NCBI RefSeq assembly: GCF_003312425.1
Contig: NZ_QNUX01000002.1
Location: 186,001 to 250,000, forward strand
Reading direction: 5' to 3'
Source of the DNA: Flavobacterium psychrolimnae
GTDB taxonomy: Bacteria > Bacteroidota > Bacteroidia > Flavobacteriales > Flavobacteriaceae
Length of the DNA: 64,000 nucleotides
The notes under the pieces are model-generated. The model searched no databases. It was not told the DNA's origin and saw only the letters and a program-made list of their open reading frames with translations. Below are positions 28,617 through 38,692 of this stretch, piece by piece. Position 1 is the stretch's first letter, and each line of letters begins with the position of its first letter. A program made the translations under genes and the position numbers.

Positions 28617-30290
28617 ATGGAATTAAATAAATACAGTAAAATAATCACGCAAGATGAAACACAACCAGCTTCTCAGGCCATGTTGTACGGAATTGGATTA
28701 ACTGAAGAAGATCTTAAAAAGGCGCAGATAGGAATTGTGAGTATGGGTTATGATGGAAACCCTTGTAATATGCACTTAAACGATTTGGCTAAAGATATTA
28801 AGACTGGCGTCTGGGCAGTAGATTTAGTTGGTTTGATTTTTAATACTATTGGTGTTAGTGATGGAATTTCAAATGGTAATGATGGAATGCGTTTTTCTTT
28901 GGTTTCTCGTGATGTAATTGCAGATTCTATTGAAACAGTTATGGGAGCACAATGGTATGATGGAATGATTGCTGTTCCGGGTTGCGATAAAAATATGCCA
29001 GGAGCATTAATGGCTATGGGTAGAGTAAATCGCCCTTCTATTATGGTTTATGGAGGTTCTATTCACCCAGGAAAATGGAAAGGTGAAGATTTGAATATTG
29101 TTTCTGCTTTTGAAGCATTAGGAAAAAAATTCAACAATACCATCACTCCTGAAGATTTCAAAGGTGTGATACAAAATGCATGTCCAGGTGCAGGTGCTTG
29201 TGGTGGAATGTACACAGCAAATACCATGTCATCAGCTATTGAAGCTTTAGGGATGAGTTTGCCTTACAGTTCTTCTAATCCTGCTTTGAGTCCTGAAAAG
29301 AAACAAGAATGTGCTGATGCTGGTAAAGCCATCAGAATACTATTGGAAAAAGATATTAAACCTCGAGACATTATGACTCGTAAAGCATTCGAAAATGCGA
29401 TTACAATTGTGGCTGTCTTAGGAGGTTCTACAAATGCAGTGATGCACTTAATTGCAATGGCACACTCAGTAGGTGTTGATCTTACATTAAAAGATTTCCA
29501 AGATATTAGTGATAAAACTCCATTACTTGCTGACTTGAAGCCAAGCGGTAAATACTTGATGGAAGACCTGCATAATGTTGGTGGTGTTCCAGGAGTAATG
29601 AAATATTTATTGAAAGAAGGTTTCTTACATGGAGATTGTTTAACAGTAACCGGAAAAACAATTGCTGAAAACTTAGCTTCTGTTCCTGATTTGAATGATG
29701 GACAACAAGTGATTCATGAAATCCAAAAAGCATTAAAAGCTACTGGAAATATTCAAATTTTATACGGAAACATAGCTTCAGAAGGTTGTGTGGCTAAAAT
29801 TAGCGGCAAAGAAGGTGAGTTTTTTGAAGGTACAGCAGTAGTTTTTGAAAACGAGCATGATGTGATTAAAGGAATTAGAGGTGGCGAAGTAAAACCAGGA
29901 AATGTGGTTGTTATTAGATATTGTGGCCCAAAAGGAGGTCCGGGAATGCCTGAAATGCTTAAACCAACATCCGCAATTATGGGAGCTGGCTTAGGAAGTA
30001 CTGTTGCTTTAATTACTGACGGACGTTTTTCTGGAGGTTCTCACGGTTTCGTAGTAGGACACGTTACACCAGAAGCCTATGAAGGCGGAGGAATTGCTTT
30101 AATAGAAAATGGAGATGTGATTTCAATTGATGCTGTGAAAAATACTATCAATATGAAAATATCTGACGAAGAATTCGCAAAACGTAAAGCCAATTGGAAA
30201 AAACCAGAATCACCAATTAAACAAGGAGTGTTACTTAAATATATTCGTTCGGTCACAAGTGCCTCTGAAGGATGTGTAACCGATAAATAA
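28617..30290 (+). CDS. ilvD: Dihydroxy-acid dehydratase
   Basis: The 557-residue protein has the IlvD/Edd Fe-S enzyme signatures: [32 protein letters not shown] and [19 protein letters not shown]. The last three carry the conserved cysteines, and the C-terminal [16 protein letters not shown] is present too. It dehydrates 2,3-dihydroxy-isovalerate and -methylvalerate to the 2-oxoacids that are transaminated to Val and Ile. It is the first structural gene after the attenuator. A G/C-rich composite repeat lies between it and ilvB. Confidence 0.94.
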   Translation: MELNKYSKIITQDETQPASQAMLYGIGLTEEDLKKAQIGIVSMGYDGNPCNMHLNDLAKDIKTGVWAVDLVGLIFNTIGVSDGISNGNDGMRFSLVSRDVIADSIETVMGAQWYDGMIAVPGCDKNMPGALMAMGRVNRPSIMVYGGSIHPGKWKGEDLNIVSAFEALGKKFNNTITPEDFKGVIQNACPGAGACGGMYTANTMSSAIEALGMSLPYSSSNPALSPEKKQECADAGKAIRILLEKDIKPRDIMTRKAFENAITIVAVLGGSTNAVMHLIAMAHSVGVDLTLKDFQDISDKTPLLADLKPSGKYLMEDLHNVGGVPGVMKYLLKEGFLHGDCLTVTGKTIAENLASVPDLNDGQQVIHEIQKALKATGNIQILYGNIASEGCVAKISGKEGEFFEGTAVVFENEHDVIKGIRGGEVKPGNVVVIRYCGPKGGPGMPEMLKPTSAIMGAGLGSTVALITDGRFSGGSHGFVVGHVTPEAYEGGGIALIENGDVISIDAVKNTINMKISDEEFAKRKANWKKPESPIKQGVLLKYIRSVTSASEGCVTDK

Positions 30291-30402
30291 TCCCCACCCC
30301 AGCCCTCCCCAAAGGGGTGGGAGTTGACCAACAAATAATAACTGTAAATTCCCCTATGCCAGTTTTGGCTCTCCCTCCTTCGGAGGGGGTAAGGGGGGAG
30401 GA
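30291..30402. repeat. Composite G/C-rich repeat, copy 2, between ilvD and ilvB
   Basis: Unit A (30291-30324) has CCCACCCC at 30293-30300 paired with GGGGTGGG at 30314-30321. Unit B (30370-30402) has CCCTCC-TTC-GGAGGG at 30373-30387. The order and spacing match the copy at 18517-18622. It starts one base after the ilvD stop and ends 18 bases before ilvB, so it is transcribed within the operon and could stabilise or partly terminate the message. Confidence 0.65.
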
Positions 30403-30420
30403 AAAATAATAAACGTACCC

Positions 30421-32115
30421 ATGGGAACAAATAAAATATCCGGCGCCGAAGCCGTTATTAGATGCTTATTAGAAGAAGGAGTAGATTTGGTTTATGGCTA
30501 TCCAGGTGGAGCTATAATGCCAGTTTACGACGAATTATATAAATTTAAAGATCAATTGCACCACGTTTTAGTGCGTCATGAACAAGGAGCTACACATGCT
30601 GCACAAGGTTTTGCAAGAGCAACAGGAAAAGTGGGAGTGGCGATTGCAACTTCGGGGCCGGGAGCAACAAATTTAGTCACAGGAATTGCTGATGCGCAAA
30701 TCGATTCGACTCCTATGGTTTGTATTACAGGACAAGTAGGAAAGCATTTATTAGGGTCTGATGCATTCCAAGAAACAGATATCATTGGAATTTCGACTCC
30801 GGTAACCAAATGGAATTATCAAATTACCGAAGCATCTGAGATTCCAGAGATTATTGCAAAAGCATTTTATATTGCCAGATCAGGTCGTCCGGGTCCAGTA
30901 TTAATAGATATTACAAAAAATGCTCAGTTTGACGAAATTGAATTCAGCTATAAAAAATGCACCAGTATTAGAAGTTACAATCCGAAACCAGTTTTAAATC
31001 TTGAAAAAGTAGCGGCAGCTGCTGAATTAATTAATACTGCTAAAAAACCATTTATCATATTTGGTCAAGGAGTAATTCTTAGTGAAGCAGAAGCAGAGTT
31101 AAAAGCTTTGGTTGAAAAATCAGGAATTCCGGCAGCTTGGACTATTTTAGGACTTTCGGCAATGCCAACAGATCATCCATTGAATGTAGGAATGGTGGGA
31201 ATGCACGGAAATTACGGACCTAATGTTTTGACGAATGAATGTGATGTTTTAATAGCGCTTGGAATGCGTTTTGACGATCGTGTTACGGGAAATTTAGCTA
31301 CTTACGCCAAACAGGCCAAAGTAATTCATTTTGAAATTGATCCAGCTGAAGTAGATAAGAATGTAAAAACTACTGTAGCGGTTTTGGCTGATGTAAAAGA
31401 GTCTTTAACAGCTTTACTTCCTTTAATTGAAAGTAACTCTCATGAATCTTGGCACAATGAATTTAAAGAGAAATATGAAATAGAATTAGAAGCGGTAATC
31501 AATGACGAGTTAAAACCAAAGAGAGAAGGAATTTCTATGGGAGAAACGATTGAAATGATTAACAAACATTCTAAAGGAGATGCCATTATGGTTTCGGATG
31601 TTGGACAACATCAAATGTTTGCGTGTCGTTATGCCAAATTCAATTCGACAAAAAGTAATGTGACATCTGGTGGTTTAGGAACTATGGGATTTGCTTTACC
31701 GGCTGCGATTGGCGCCAAAATGGGAATGCCAGATCGTGAAGTCGTAGCCATAATTGGTGATGGAGGTTTTCAAATGACTATTCAGGAATTAGGAACTATT
31801 TTCCAAACCAAAGTTCCTGTGAAAATTGTGGTATTAAACAATGAATTTTTAGGAATGGTTCGTCAGTGGCAACAATTGTTTTTTGACAAAAGATACGCTT
31901 CTACGGAAATGATCAATCCTAATTTTATAGCCATTGCTGAAGGCTATTATATCAAAGCGAAAAAAGTAACCAAAAGAGAAGATTTAGATGCTGCCGTTGC
32001 TGAAATGATGGCTTCAAAAGAATCCTATTTCCTTGAAGTTATGGTAGAAAAAGAAAATAACGTATTCCCAATGATTCCTACAGGAGCATCGGTTTCGGAC
32101 ATTCGTTTGTCCTAA
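30421..32115 (+). CDS. ilvB: Acetolactate synthase, large catalytic subunit
   Basis: The 564-residue protein is a thiamine-diphosphate enzyme: GYPGGAIMPVYDEL at the start with the catalytic Glu in VRHEQGATHAAQG, a middle FAD-binding domain, and the cofactor motif GDGGFQMTIQELGT ending in NN. MVRQWQQLFFDKRY is the ALS-specific stretch. It makes acetolactate and acetohydroxybutyrate, the first common step to Val, Leu and Ile. It is followed by the regulatory subunit gene. The start at 30421 (MGTNKISGAEA) fits the family. Confidence 0.93.
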   Translation: MGTNKISGAEAVIRCLLEEGVDLVYGYPGGAIMPVYDELYKFKDQLHHVLVRHEQGATHAAQGFARATGKVGVAIATSGPGATNLVTGIADAQIDSTPMVCITGQVGKHLLGSDAFQETDIIGISTPVTKWNYQITEASEIPEIIAKAFYIARSGRPGPVLIDITKNAQFDEIEFSYKKCTSIRSYNPKPVLNLEKVAAAAELINTAKKPFIIFGQGVILSEAEAELKALVEKSGIPAAWTILGLSAMPTDHPLNVGMVGMHGNYGPNVLTNECDVLIALGMRFDDRVTGNLATYAKQAKVIHFEIDPAEVDKNVKTTVAVLADVKESLTALLPLIESNSHESWHNEFKEKYEIELEAVINDELKPKREGISMGETIEMINKHSKGDAIMVSDVGQHQMFACRYAKFNSTKSNVTSGGLGTMGFALPAAIGAKMGMPDREVVAIIGDGGFQMTIQELGTIFQTKVPVKIVVLNNEFLGMVRQWQQLFFDKRYASTEMINPNFIAIAEGYYIKAKKVTKREDLDAAVAEMMASKESYFLEVMVEKENNVFPMIPTGASVSDIRLS

Positions 32116-32119
32116 AATA

Positions 32120-32186
32120 GTTTAAAGTTTAAGGTTTAAAGTTGTTGGAACCCGAAAATAATGTTGCGCAACTTTAAACTTTAAAC
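32120..32186 (+). repeat. TTTAAAGTT inverted repeats between ilvB and ilvN
   Basis: GTTTAAAGTTG at 32134-32144 pairs with CAACTTTAAAC at 32169-32179. Further tandem copies of the TTTAAAGTT unit stand on both arms (32120-32133 and to 32186), and one more AACTTTAAAC follows at 32191-32201. It fills almost the whole 94-bp gap between the two subunit genes. It may tune the ratio of large to small subunit. Confidence 0.6.
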
Positions 32187-32209
32187 GATAAAACTTTAAA
32201 CATAAAAAA

Positions 32210-32743
32210 ATGGAAAATAAAACATTCACCATTTCTGTTTATTCAGAAAACAACGTTGGCTTACTAAACAGAATATCTGGAATATTCTTGAAACGCCACA
32301 TCAATATTTTGAGTTTAAATGTATCCGAATCTGAAATCGAAAATGTCTCCAGATTTATAATTGTTGTGAATACAACTGAAAAATGGGTCCATAACATCGT
32401 AGGACAAATCGAAAAACAAATCGAAGTCATCAAAGCATTTTATCATATTGATGAAGAAACTATTTTCTTGGAAAATGCATTATTCAAAATTGAATCGAGC
32501 TTACTTTTTGATGAAAAACAAATTCAGAATATAATTAAGGAAAGCCATTCTCAAATAGTTACGGTTGCAAGAGACTTTTTTGTGATTTCAAAATCGGGAC
32601 AACGTGCTGAAATAGAATCGTTATACGAAAAATTGAAACCTTTTGGAATCATGCAATTTGTTCGCTCCGGAAGAATATCGGTTTCCAAAGCAAAAATGGA
32701 GATTTCAACATTATTAGAAGAACTTAAACAAGAACCTGTTTAG
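32210..32743 (+). CDS. ilvN: Acetolactate synthase, small regulatory subunit
   Basis: The 177-residue protein begins with an ACT domain (FTISVYSENNVGLLNRISGIF, in family order: ISVYSENNVGLLNRIS), containing the valine-binding turn. A C-terminal ALS small-subunit domain continues to about residue 170. It activates the large subunit and usually carries valine feedback inhibition. At 94 bp after ilvB it is separated by an inverted-repeat region. ilvN and ilvH are interchangeable names here. Confidence 0.9.
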   Translation: MENKTFTISVYSENNVGLLNRISGIFLKRHINILSLNVSESEIENVSRFIIVVNTTEKWVHNIVGQIEKQIEVIKAFYHIDEETIFLENALFKIESSLLFDEKQIQNIIKESHSQIVTVARDFFVISKSGQRAEIESLYEKLKPFGIMQFVRSGRISVSKAKMEISTLLEELKQEPV

Positions 32744-32799
32744 TTTTCAATTAGTAAACTTATCAATTATTAAATTTTACAATCATTAAATAATAAAAA

Positions 32800-34269
32800 A
32801 TGGCAAATTATTTCAATTCATTACCACTTAGATTACAATTAGAACAATTAGGCGTTTGCGAATTCATGGACCAATCTGAATTTGTAAATGGAATTAAAGC
32901 TTTAGAAGGAAAAAAAGTAGTCATTGTAGGTTGTGGAGCACAAGGTTTGAACCAAGGATTGAACATGAGAGATTCTGGATTGGATATTTCTTATGCATTG
33001 CGCGCAGATGCAATTTCAGAGCAAAGAGCTTCGTTCAAGAATGCTTCTGATAATGGATTCAAAGTGGGAACGTATGAAGAATTAATCCCAACAGCTGATT
33101 TGGTTTGTAACCTTACGCCAGACAAGCAACATACTGCTGTAGTTACGGCAATCATGCCTTTGATGAAAAACGGATCAACTTTAGCGTATTCTCACGGTTT
33201 TAATATCGTAGAGGAAGGAATGCAAATTCGTAAAGACATCACTGTAATTATGTGTGCGCCAAAATGTCCAGGATCTGAAGTACGTGAAGAATATAAAAGA
33301 GGTTTTGGTGTACCAACTTTAATCGCGGTTCACCCAGAAAACAATCCAAACGGCGAAGGTTTTGAACAAGCTAAAGCCTATGCAGTTGCTACTGGTGGTC
33401 ACAAAGCTGGAGTATTGAACTCTTCATTTGTAGCCGAAGTAAAATCGGATTTAATGGGAGAACAAACCATTCTTTGTGGAATGTTACAAACTGGTTCAAT
33501 TTTATGTTTTGACAAAATGGTTGAAAAAGGAATCGAGCCGGCGTATGCTTCAAAATTAATTCAATACGGTTGGGAAACAGTAACGGAAGCTTTGAAACAT
33601 GGTGGAATTACTAATATGATGGATCGTTTATCAAATCCTGCAAAAATTGAAGCGTATGAATTAGCAGATGAATTAAAAGACATCATGCGTCCGTTGTTTC
33701 AAAAACACATGGATGATATTATCTCTGGTGAATTTTCAAAAAACATGATGATTGACTGGGCTAATGATGATATTAATTTATTGACTTGGAGAGCTGCAAC
33801 TGCAGAAACTAACTTCGAAAAAACAGCGCCTACAACAGCCGATATTTCGGAGCAAGAGTATTTTGATAATGGTGTTTTGATGATTGCAATGGTGAAAGCT
33901 GGTGTAGAATTAGCTTTTGAAACCATGACCCAAACAGGAATCATCGAAGAATCAGCGTATTATGAGTCTTTACACGAATTGCCTTTGATTGCAAATACTG
34001 TAGCAAGAAAAAAATTATATGAAATGAACCGAATCATTTCAGATACAGCAGAATATGGTTGTTATTTATTTGATCATGCTTGTAAACCGTTATTGACTGA
34101 TTTCATGAAAACGGTAGATACTAATGTAATAGGAAAACCATTTTCAACTTCAAATAGAGTAGATAATACTGTTTTAATTGCTGTAAACAAAAGCATTCGT
34201 CAGCATCCAATTGAAGAAGTAGGGGAATGGTTGAGAGAATCGATGACTGCTATGAAAAAAATAGGATAA
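32800..34269 (+). CDS. ilvC: Ketol-acid reductoisomerase, class II (long form)
   Basis: The 489-residue length marks the class II enzyme with a duplicated C-terminal knotted domain, as in E. coli; class I is about 340 residues. The NADPH site is [21 protein letters not shown], with Arg/Ser-type residues following in [10 protein letters not shown]. The C-terminal domains carry the metal-binding Asp/Glu residues in [14 protein letters not shown] and a matching later repeat. It isomerises and reduces acetolactate to dihydroxyisovalerate. It is the last ilv gene, followed by a long structured 3' region. Confidence 0.93.
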   Translation: MANYFNSLPLRLQLEQLGVCEFMDQSEFVNGIKALEGKKVVIVGCGAQGLNQGLNMRDSGLDISYALRADAISEQRASFKNASDNGFKVGTYEELIPTADLVCNLTPDKQHTAVVTAIMPLMKNGSTLAYSHGFNIVEEGMQIRKDITVIMCAPKCPGSEVREEYKRGFGVPTLIAVHPENNPNGEGFEQAKAYAVATGGHKAGVLNSSFVAEVKSDLMGEQTILCGMLQTGSILCFDKMVEKGIEPAYASKLIQYGWETVTEALKHGGITNMMDRLSNPAKIEAYELADELKDIMRPLFQKHMDDIISGEFSKNMMIDWANDDINLLTWRAATAETNFEKTAPTTADISEQEYFDNGVLMIAMVKAGVELAFETMTQTGIIEESAYYESLHELPLIANTVARKKLYEMNRIISDTAEYGCYLFDHACKPLLTDFMKTVDTNVIGKPFSTSNRVDNTVLIAVNKSIRQHPIEEVGEWLRESMTAMKKIG

Positions 34270-34389
34270 TAAAACAGAAATTACCACACAAGAGGGTGTG
34301 TTGGGATTAGCACTATATCATTTTGTTTCATAATATCTTGGATTAGTTAAAAATATTAAAAAAGATAAATAGATATGGATGCTTTTACA

Positions 34390-34425
34390 TTCGCTTAACT
34401 TTAAACAAGTTTAAGGTTAAGTGAA
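34390..34425 (+). repeat. Long hairpin in the ilvC 3' region
   Basis: TTCGCTTAACTTTAAAC and GTTTAAGGTTAAGTGAA pair over 17 positions, with two non-Watson-Crick places, around a two-base AA turn. It sits inside the larger 11-bp enclosing pair. It looks like a stable RNA element, not a terminator, since no T-run follows. Confidence 0.6.
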
Positions 34426-34600
34426 GTAATCCCTATGAAACACATTGGGAAGCAGTGAAAATAGACCTGTTTATTTTTCAACAAATCAAGCTGAAAATTT
34501 GTGTAGAATTTCTTGATTGAAACAAAATAGTTTTGGGTGATTATTGTTCAAAAAATCATCGTTTATGGTATTAAAATAATTGTTGTTAAAATTTGTTGAT

Positions 34601-34639
34601 ACAAAGGTGGGATAGATTTAAATCGATCTCGCCTTTTTG
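34601..34639 (+). terminator. Terminator after the ilv operon
   Basis: ACAAAGG and CCTTTTTGT close a long stem whose upper part, GATTTAAATC, is itself palindromic. A few G-T and mismatched pairs lie between. A five-T run is part of the 3' arm. It is the first good stop signal after ilvC, about 330 bases downstream of the stop codon. Confidence 0.7.
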
Positions 34640-34792
34640 TATTTTATAAATTTTGTTAAAAACAATAAAAATTAAACAAATTAGTATTAAAAGTACTTTT
34701 TTATTTATAAATCTGTTTTTTTTTTAACTATTTATAATTTAAATAATTTTAAGAATAGCGAGAGATTTAATACTTTTATAAAAAATTATAAC

Positions 34793-36700
34793 ATGAGCTA
34801 CTACAAAATTGAAAATCTAGAACAATATTTTAAACATTACAATAAATCAGTTCGTGAACCTAGAAAATTTTGGGGTAAAATAGCAGAAGAAAATTTCACT
34901 TGGTACCAACAATGGGACAAAGTTGTTGAGTTTAATATGGCTGATGCCGATATCAAATGGTTTACGGAAGCAAAAGTCAATATTGTAAAAAATTGTATTG
35001 ACAGACATCTTGCTAAAAGAGGAGAAAAAACAGCAATTATTTTTGAACCAAATGACCCTTCAGAAGCAGCATTGCACATAACTTATAATGAATTGCACCA
35101 ACGTGTTTGCAAAATGGCAAACGTATTGCGTGAACAAGGCATAAAAAAAGGAGATAGAGTTTGTATTTATTTACCAATGATTCCTGAATTAGCCGTTTCA
35201 GTATTAGCTTGTGCCAGAATTGGAGCCATACATTCTGTTGTTTTTGCAGGATTTTCTGCATCGGCAGTTGCTACGCGTATCAATGACAGCGAATGTAAAA
35301 TGGTTATCACCTCAGATGGAGGTTTTCGTGGAAATAAAACGATTGACTTAAAAGGAATAATTGATGAAGCATTAGAAAAATGTCCTTGTGTAGAAAAAGT
35401 TTTAGTAACCAAAAGAATTCATACTAATATTAATATGGAAGAAGGTCGCGACCAATGGTTGCAGCCACTTTTGGATAAAGCTTCAGATAATAATGTTGCC
35501 GAAATTATGGATGCCGAAGATCCATTATTTATTTTATACACGTCTGGTTCAACTGGAAAACCAAAAGGAATGGTGCATACTACGGCTGGCTACATGGTCT
35601 ACACCGCTTATACTTTTAAGAACGTTTTCAATTATGAGGAAAATGATGTTTTTTGGTGTACTGCCGATATCGGTTGGATTACCGGACATTCGTATATTCT
35701 TTATGGACCATTATTGAACGGTGCAACGACAGTGATTTTTGAAGGAGTTCCTTCTTATCCTGACTTTAGTCGCTTCTGGGAAGTAATCGAAAAACATAAA
35801 GTGACACAGTTTTATACGGCACCAACTGCTATTCGTGCCTTGGCAAAAGAAAATATAAAATTTGTACAAAAATATCCATTGAAGTCGCTTAAGGTAATTG
35901 GATCAGTAGGTGAACCAATCAATGAGGAAGCTTGGCACTGGTATAATGATCACGTGGGAGATAAAAGATGCCCTGTTGTAGATACGTGGTGGCAAACAGA
36001 AACGGGAGGAATTATGATTTCGCCAATTGCTTTTGTAACCCCAACAAAACCAACATACGCTTCGTTACCGTTACCGGGAATCCAACCCGTTTTGATGGAC
36101 GAAAAGCGCAACGAAATTGAAGGCAATCAAGTCACTGGAAGTTTGTGCATTAAATTTCCTTGGCCGGGAATTGCCAGAACCATTTGGGGTGATCACCAGC
36201 GTTATAAAGACACCTATTTCTCTGCTTTTCCAGGTAAATATTTTACGGGAGACGGAGCTTTACGTGATGAAGTAGGGTATTATAGAATTACGGGTCGTGT
36301 AGATGATGTGGTAATTGTTTCAGGTCATAATCTGGGAACAGCACCAATAGAAGACGCGATTAATGAGCATCCAGCCGTTGCTGAATCAGCAATCGTAGGT
36401 TTCCCACATGACATCAAAGGAAATGCTTTATATGGTTTTGTTATTCTTAAAGAAACTGGAGAAACCAGAAATAAAGAAAACCTTACAAAAGAAATCAATC
36501 AACACATATCAGATCATATTGGACCAATTGCAAAATTAGACAAAATCCAATTTGTTTCTGGTTTGCCAAAAACCCGTTCGGGAAAAATCATGAGACGAAT
36601 CCTTCGAAAGATTGCTGAAGGGGATTATTCGAACTTTGGAGATATATCAACTCTTCTAAATCCTGAAATTGTAGAGGAAATAAAAGAAGGAAAACTATAA
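34793..36700 (+). CDS. acs: Acetyl-CoA synthetase
   Basis: At 635 residues it is full length. It has the AMP-forming signature YTSGSTGKPKGMVHTTAGYM, the Acs-type WWQTETGG, GDGALRDEVGYYRITGRVDD and the C-terminal PKTRSGKIMRRILRK, whose Lys (in GKIMRR) is the acetylation-controlled residue in known enzymes. It activates acetate to acetyl-CoA through acetyl-AMP. It is monocistronic, with terminators on both sides. Confidence 0.94.
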   Translation: MSYYKIENLEQYFKHYNKSVREPRKFWGKIAEENFTWYQQWDKVVEFNMADADIKWFTEAKVNIVKNCIDRHLAKRGEKTAIIFEPNDPSEAALHITYNELHQRVCKMANVLREQGIKKGDRVCIYLPMIPELAVSVLACARIGAIHSVVFAGFSASAVATRINDSECKMVITSDGGFRGNKTIDLKGIIDEALEKCPCVEKVLVTKRIHTNINMEEGRDQWLQPLLDKASDNNVAEIMDAEDPLFILYTSGSTGKPKGMVHTTAGYMVYTAYTFKNVFNYEENDVFWCTADIGWITGHSYILYGPLLNGATTVIFEGVPSYPDFSRFWEVIEKHKVTQFYTAPTAIRALAKENIKFVQKYPLKSLKVIGSVGEPINEEAWHWYNDHVGDKRCPVVDTWWQTETGGIMISPIAFVTPTKPTYASLPLPGIQPVLMDEKRNEIEGNQVTGSLCIKFPWPGIARTIWGDHQRYKDTYFSAFPGKYFTGDGALRDEVGYYRITGRVDDVVIVSGHNLGTAPIEDAINEHPAVAESAIVGFPHDIKGNALYGFVILKETGETRNKENLTKEINQHISDHIGPIAKLDKIQFVSGLPKTRSGKIMRRILRKIAEGDYSNFGDISTLLNPEIVEEIKEGKL

Positions 36701-36707
36701 ATTAATT

Positions 36708-36740
36708 AAAAGCCGTTTTTAAAAACGGCTTTTTTTTTTT
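36708..36740 (+). terminator. Terminator after acs
   Basis: AAAAGCCGTTTTT and AAAAACGGCTTTT form a 13-bp stem with almost no loop, followed by a long T-run to 36740. It begins 8 bases after the acs stop. Confidence 0.85.
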
Positions 36741-36847
36741 GAATATAAAATATGAAATTAGGACTTATTCAATATCAAATAATTATGTAAGTTTTATATG
36801 AAATAATATAGTTACTTTCTCAAACAAATCCATAAATTTACTTCTAT

Positions 36848-37981
36848 ATGAAAAACAATGAAGTTTTAATTATTGGTGGTGGATTAGCAGGATTGACTGT
36901 GGCTATACATTTATCTAAATTAGGACTTCAAGTTACAGTTATCGAAAAAAATAGTTATCCAAAACATAAAGTTTGTGGCGAATATATTTCTAATGAGGTT
37001 TTACCATATCTCAATTGGTTGGATTTAAACATAGCCGATTTAAATCCTACAAACATCACAAATCTTGAGTTTTCAACAGCAAGCGGAAAAACAATTAAAA
37101 GTGTCCTGCCACTTGGAGGTTTTGGCATCAGTCGTTTTTCTTTAGACGAATATTTGTATAAGAAAGCACTTGAAAACGGATGTAAAATTATTCATGACAA
37201 TGTTGAAAATATTGTATTTGAAAACAATCAATTTATAGTTACAACTACTAATAATAATAGCATTTTAAAATCAGAAATTGTTATTGGCGCTTTTGGCAAA
37301 CGTTCCAATGTAGATCAAAAAATGAATCGGGATTTTATTAATAAAAAATCATATTGGTTGGCGGTCAAAGCACATTATTCGGGAGATTTTCCAAACGATG
37401 TAGTTGGTTTGCATAATTTCAAAGGTGGATATTGTGGTGTTTCTAAAGTAGAAAACCAGGCGATTAACATCTGTTATTTAGCAGATTATGAAACTTTTAA
37501 AAAGTATAAAAATATTGAGGAATATCAAAATAGTGTAGTTTCTGAAAACCCTCATTTAAGAGTGATTTTCGAAAAAAGCAGTTTACTTTTTGAAAAACCT
37601 TTAACCATAAGTCAAATATCTTTCGAAAAAAAACAAGCCGTTGAAAATCATATTCTAATGATTGGCGATACCGCAGGACTAATTCATCCTTTGTGCGGAA
37701 ACGGAATGGCAATGGCAATTCATAGTGCCAAAATTGCTTCAGAATTAGTTCATAAATATTATACTAATGAAATTAAATCCAGAAAAGAATTGGAAGAAAA
37801 ATACATTCACGAATGGAATTTAAATTTCAAAAAAAGACTTAAAACTGGCCGCTTTTTATCTAGTATTTTGCAAAAACCAAAACTTTCAGCCGTATTGATG
37901 CGTATATTAATTATATTTCCATTTTTATTGCCAATTATCATTAAAAAAACGCACGGAAAGCCAATCATTCTAAAATCCTAA
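36848..37981 (+). CDS. FAD-dependent oxidoreductase of the type III PKS locus
   Basis: The 377-residue protein begins with an FAD Rossmann motif IIGGGLAGLTVAIHLSK. It has the PKHKVCGEYISNEV stretch shared by geranylgeranyl-reductase and halogenase-type flavoproteins, and the second FAD site MIGDTAGLIHPLCGNGMAMA. Its stop is directly followed by the methyltransferase ATG. In Streptomyces srs-type loci a flavin hydroxylase works with a type III PKS and a methyltransferase to turn alkylresorcinols into quinones. A similar tailoring role is inferred here from context, and reduction of a chain is an alternative. Confidence 0.82.
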   Translation: MKNNEVLIIGGGLAGLTVAIHLSKLGLQVTVIEKNSYPKHKVCGEYISNEVLPYLNWLDLNIADLNPTNITNLEFSTASGKTIKSVLPLGGFGISRFSLDEYLYKKALENGCKIIHDNVENIVFENNQFIVTTTNNNSILKSEIVIGAFGKRSNVDQKMNRDFINKKSYWLAVKAHYSGDFPNDVVGLHNFKGGYCGVSKVENQAINICYLADYETFKKYKNIEEYQNSVVSENPHLRVIFEKSSLLFEKPLTISQISFEKKQAVENHILMIGDTAGLIHPLCGNGMAMAIHSAKIASELVHKYYTNEIKSRKELEEKYIHEWNLNFKKRLKTGRFLSSILQKPKLSAVLMRILIIFPFLLPIIIKKTHGKPIILKS

Positions 37982-38692
37982 ATGACACTAAACACTAAAT
38001 ATAGAACTGATAAACCTGAAATCATGGACGATTTTGCCATGGAAGGAGAGATTTTACGCGATGCTTTGGATAAAATTGCTAAAATTAATCAACTTTTGGG
38101 AGGAAATCAGTTAACTTTAAAAGGAGTAACAGAATTGATTCAGAATTTCAAATCAAAAGAAATTGTAATTGTGGACGTAGGTTGTGGCAATGGAGATATG
38201 TTGCGGACTTTAGCTGATTTTGGACTCAAAAATAATTTGAATTTCAAGTTAATAGGCATTGATGCAAACAATTTTACAATTTCACATGCACGAAAATTGT
38301 CCGATAAATACGCTAATATTAGTTATCGTTGTGAGAATATTTTTGATGAATCATTTAAGCAATTAAAGTATGATATTGTTTTGTGTACTTTGACGTTACA
38401 TCATTTCAAAGACGATGAAATCATACAGTTATTGAATGTTTTTCATAATAATGCATCCATCGGAATTGTAATCAATGATTTACATCGAAGTGCGATTGCC
38501 TATCGTTTATTTCAAGCTTTATGTTTTGTGTTTCAATTGAATGATATGTCTAGAGAAGACGGCTTGACTTCGATTTTAAGAGGTTTTAAAAAAGAAGAAT
38601 TGATAGAGTTCTCGAAAAAATTAAATTTTAAAAACTATAAAATTCATTGGAAATGGGCTTTTCGATACCAATGGATAATTTCTAAAATATGA
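37982..38692 (+). CDS. SAM-dependent methyltransferase of the type III PKS locus
   Basis: The 236-residue class I methyltransferase has motif I IVDVGCGNGDMLRTL, an acidic end of strand 2 in LIGIDAN, and DIVLCTLTLHHFKDDE as motif IV/post-motif. It starts immediately after the flavoprotein stop and its end overlaps the PKS start by 4 bases (ATGA), so the three are translationally coupled. It is likely to methylate the PKS product on carbon or oxygen. The sequence does not tell which. Confidence 0.85.
   Translation: MTLNTKYRTDKPEIMDDFAMEGEILRDALDKIAKINQLLGGNQLTLKGVTELIQNFKSKEIVIVDVGCGNGDMLRTLADFGLKNNLNFKLIGIDANNFTISHARKLSDKYANISYRCENIFDESFKQLKYDIVLCTLTLHHFKDDEIIQLLNVFHNNASIGIVINDLHRSAIAYRLFQALCFVFQLNDMSREDGLTSILRGFKKEELIEFSKKLNFKNYKIHWKWAFRYQWIISKI

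Larger units (their letters stand above)
34270..34792. other. 523-bp gap with a structured 3' region and the acs upstream region
   Basis: No ORF is visible. The first 370 bases contain several hairpins, including CACAC / GTGTG near 34284-34298. An 11-bp pair ATTTTGTTTCA (34320-34330) / TGAAACAAAAT (34518-34528) encloses about 190 bases. A terminator lies at 34601-34639. The rest (34640-34792) is extremely AT-rich with a near-match -7 box, TACTTTTA, before acs. Confidence 0.55.

Noticed and set aside
34793..36700. Antisense and alternative-frame ORFs inside large genes such as acs, ilvD and the helicases
   Set aside because: They follow the codon shadows of strongly supported genes and have no recognisable motifs or signals.
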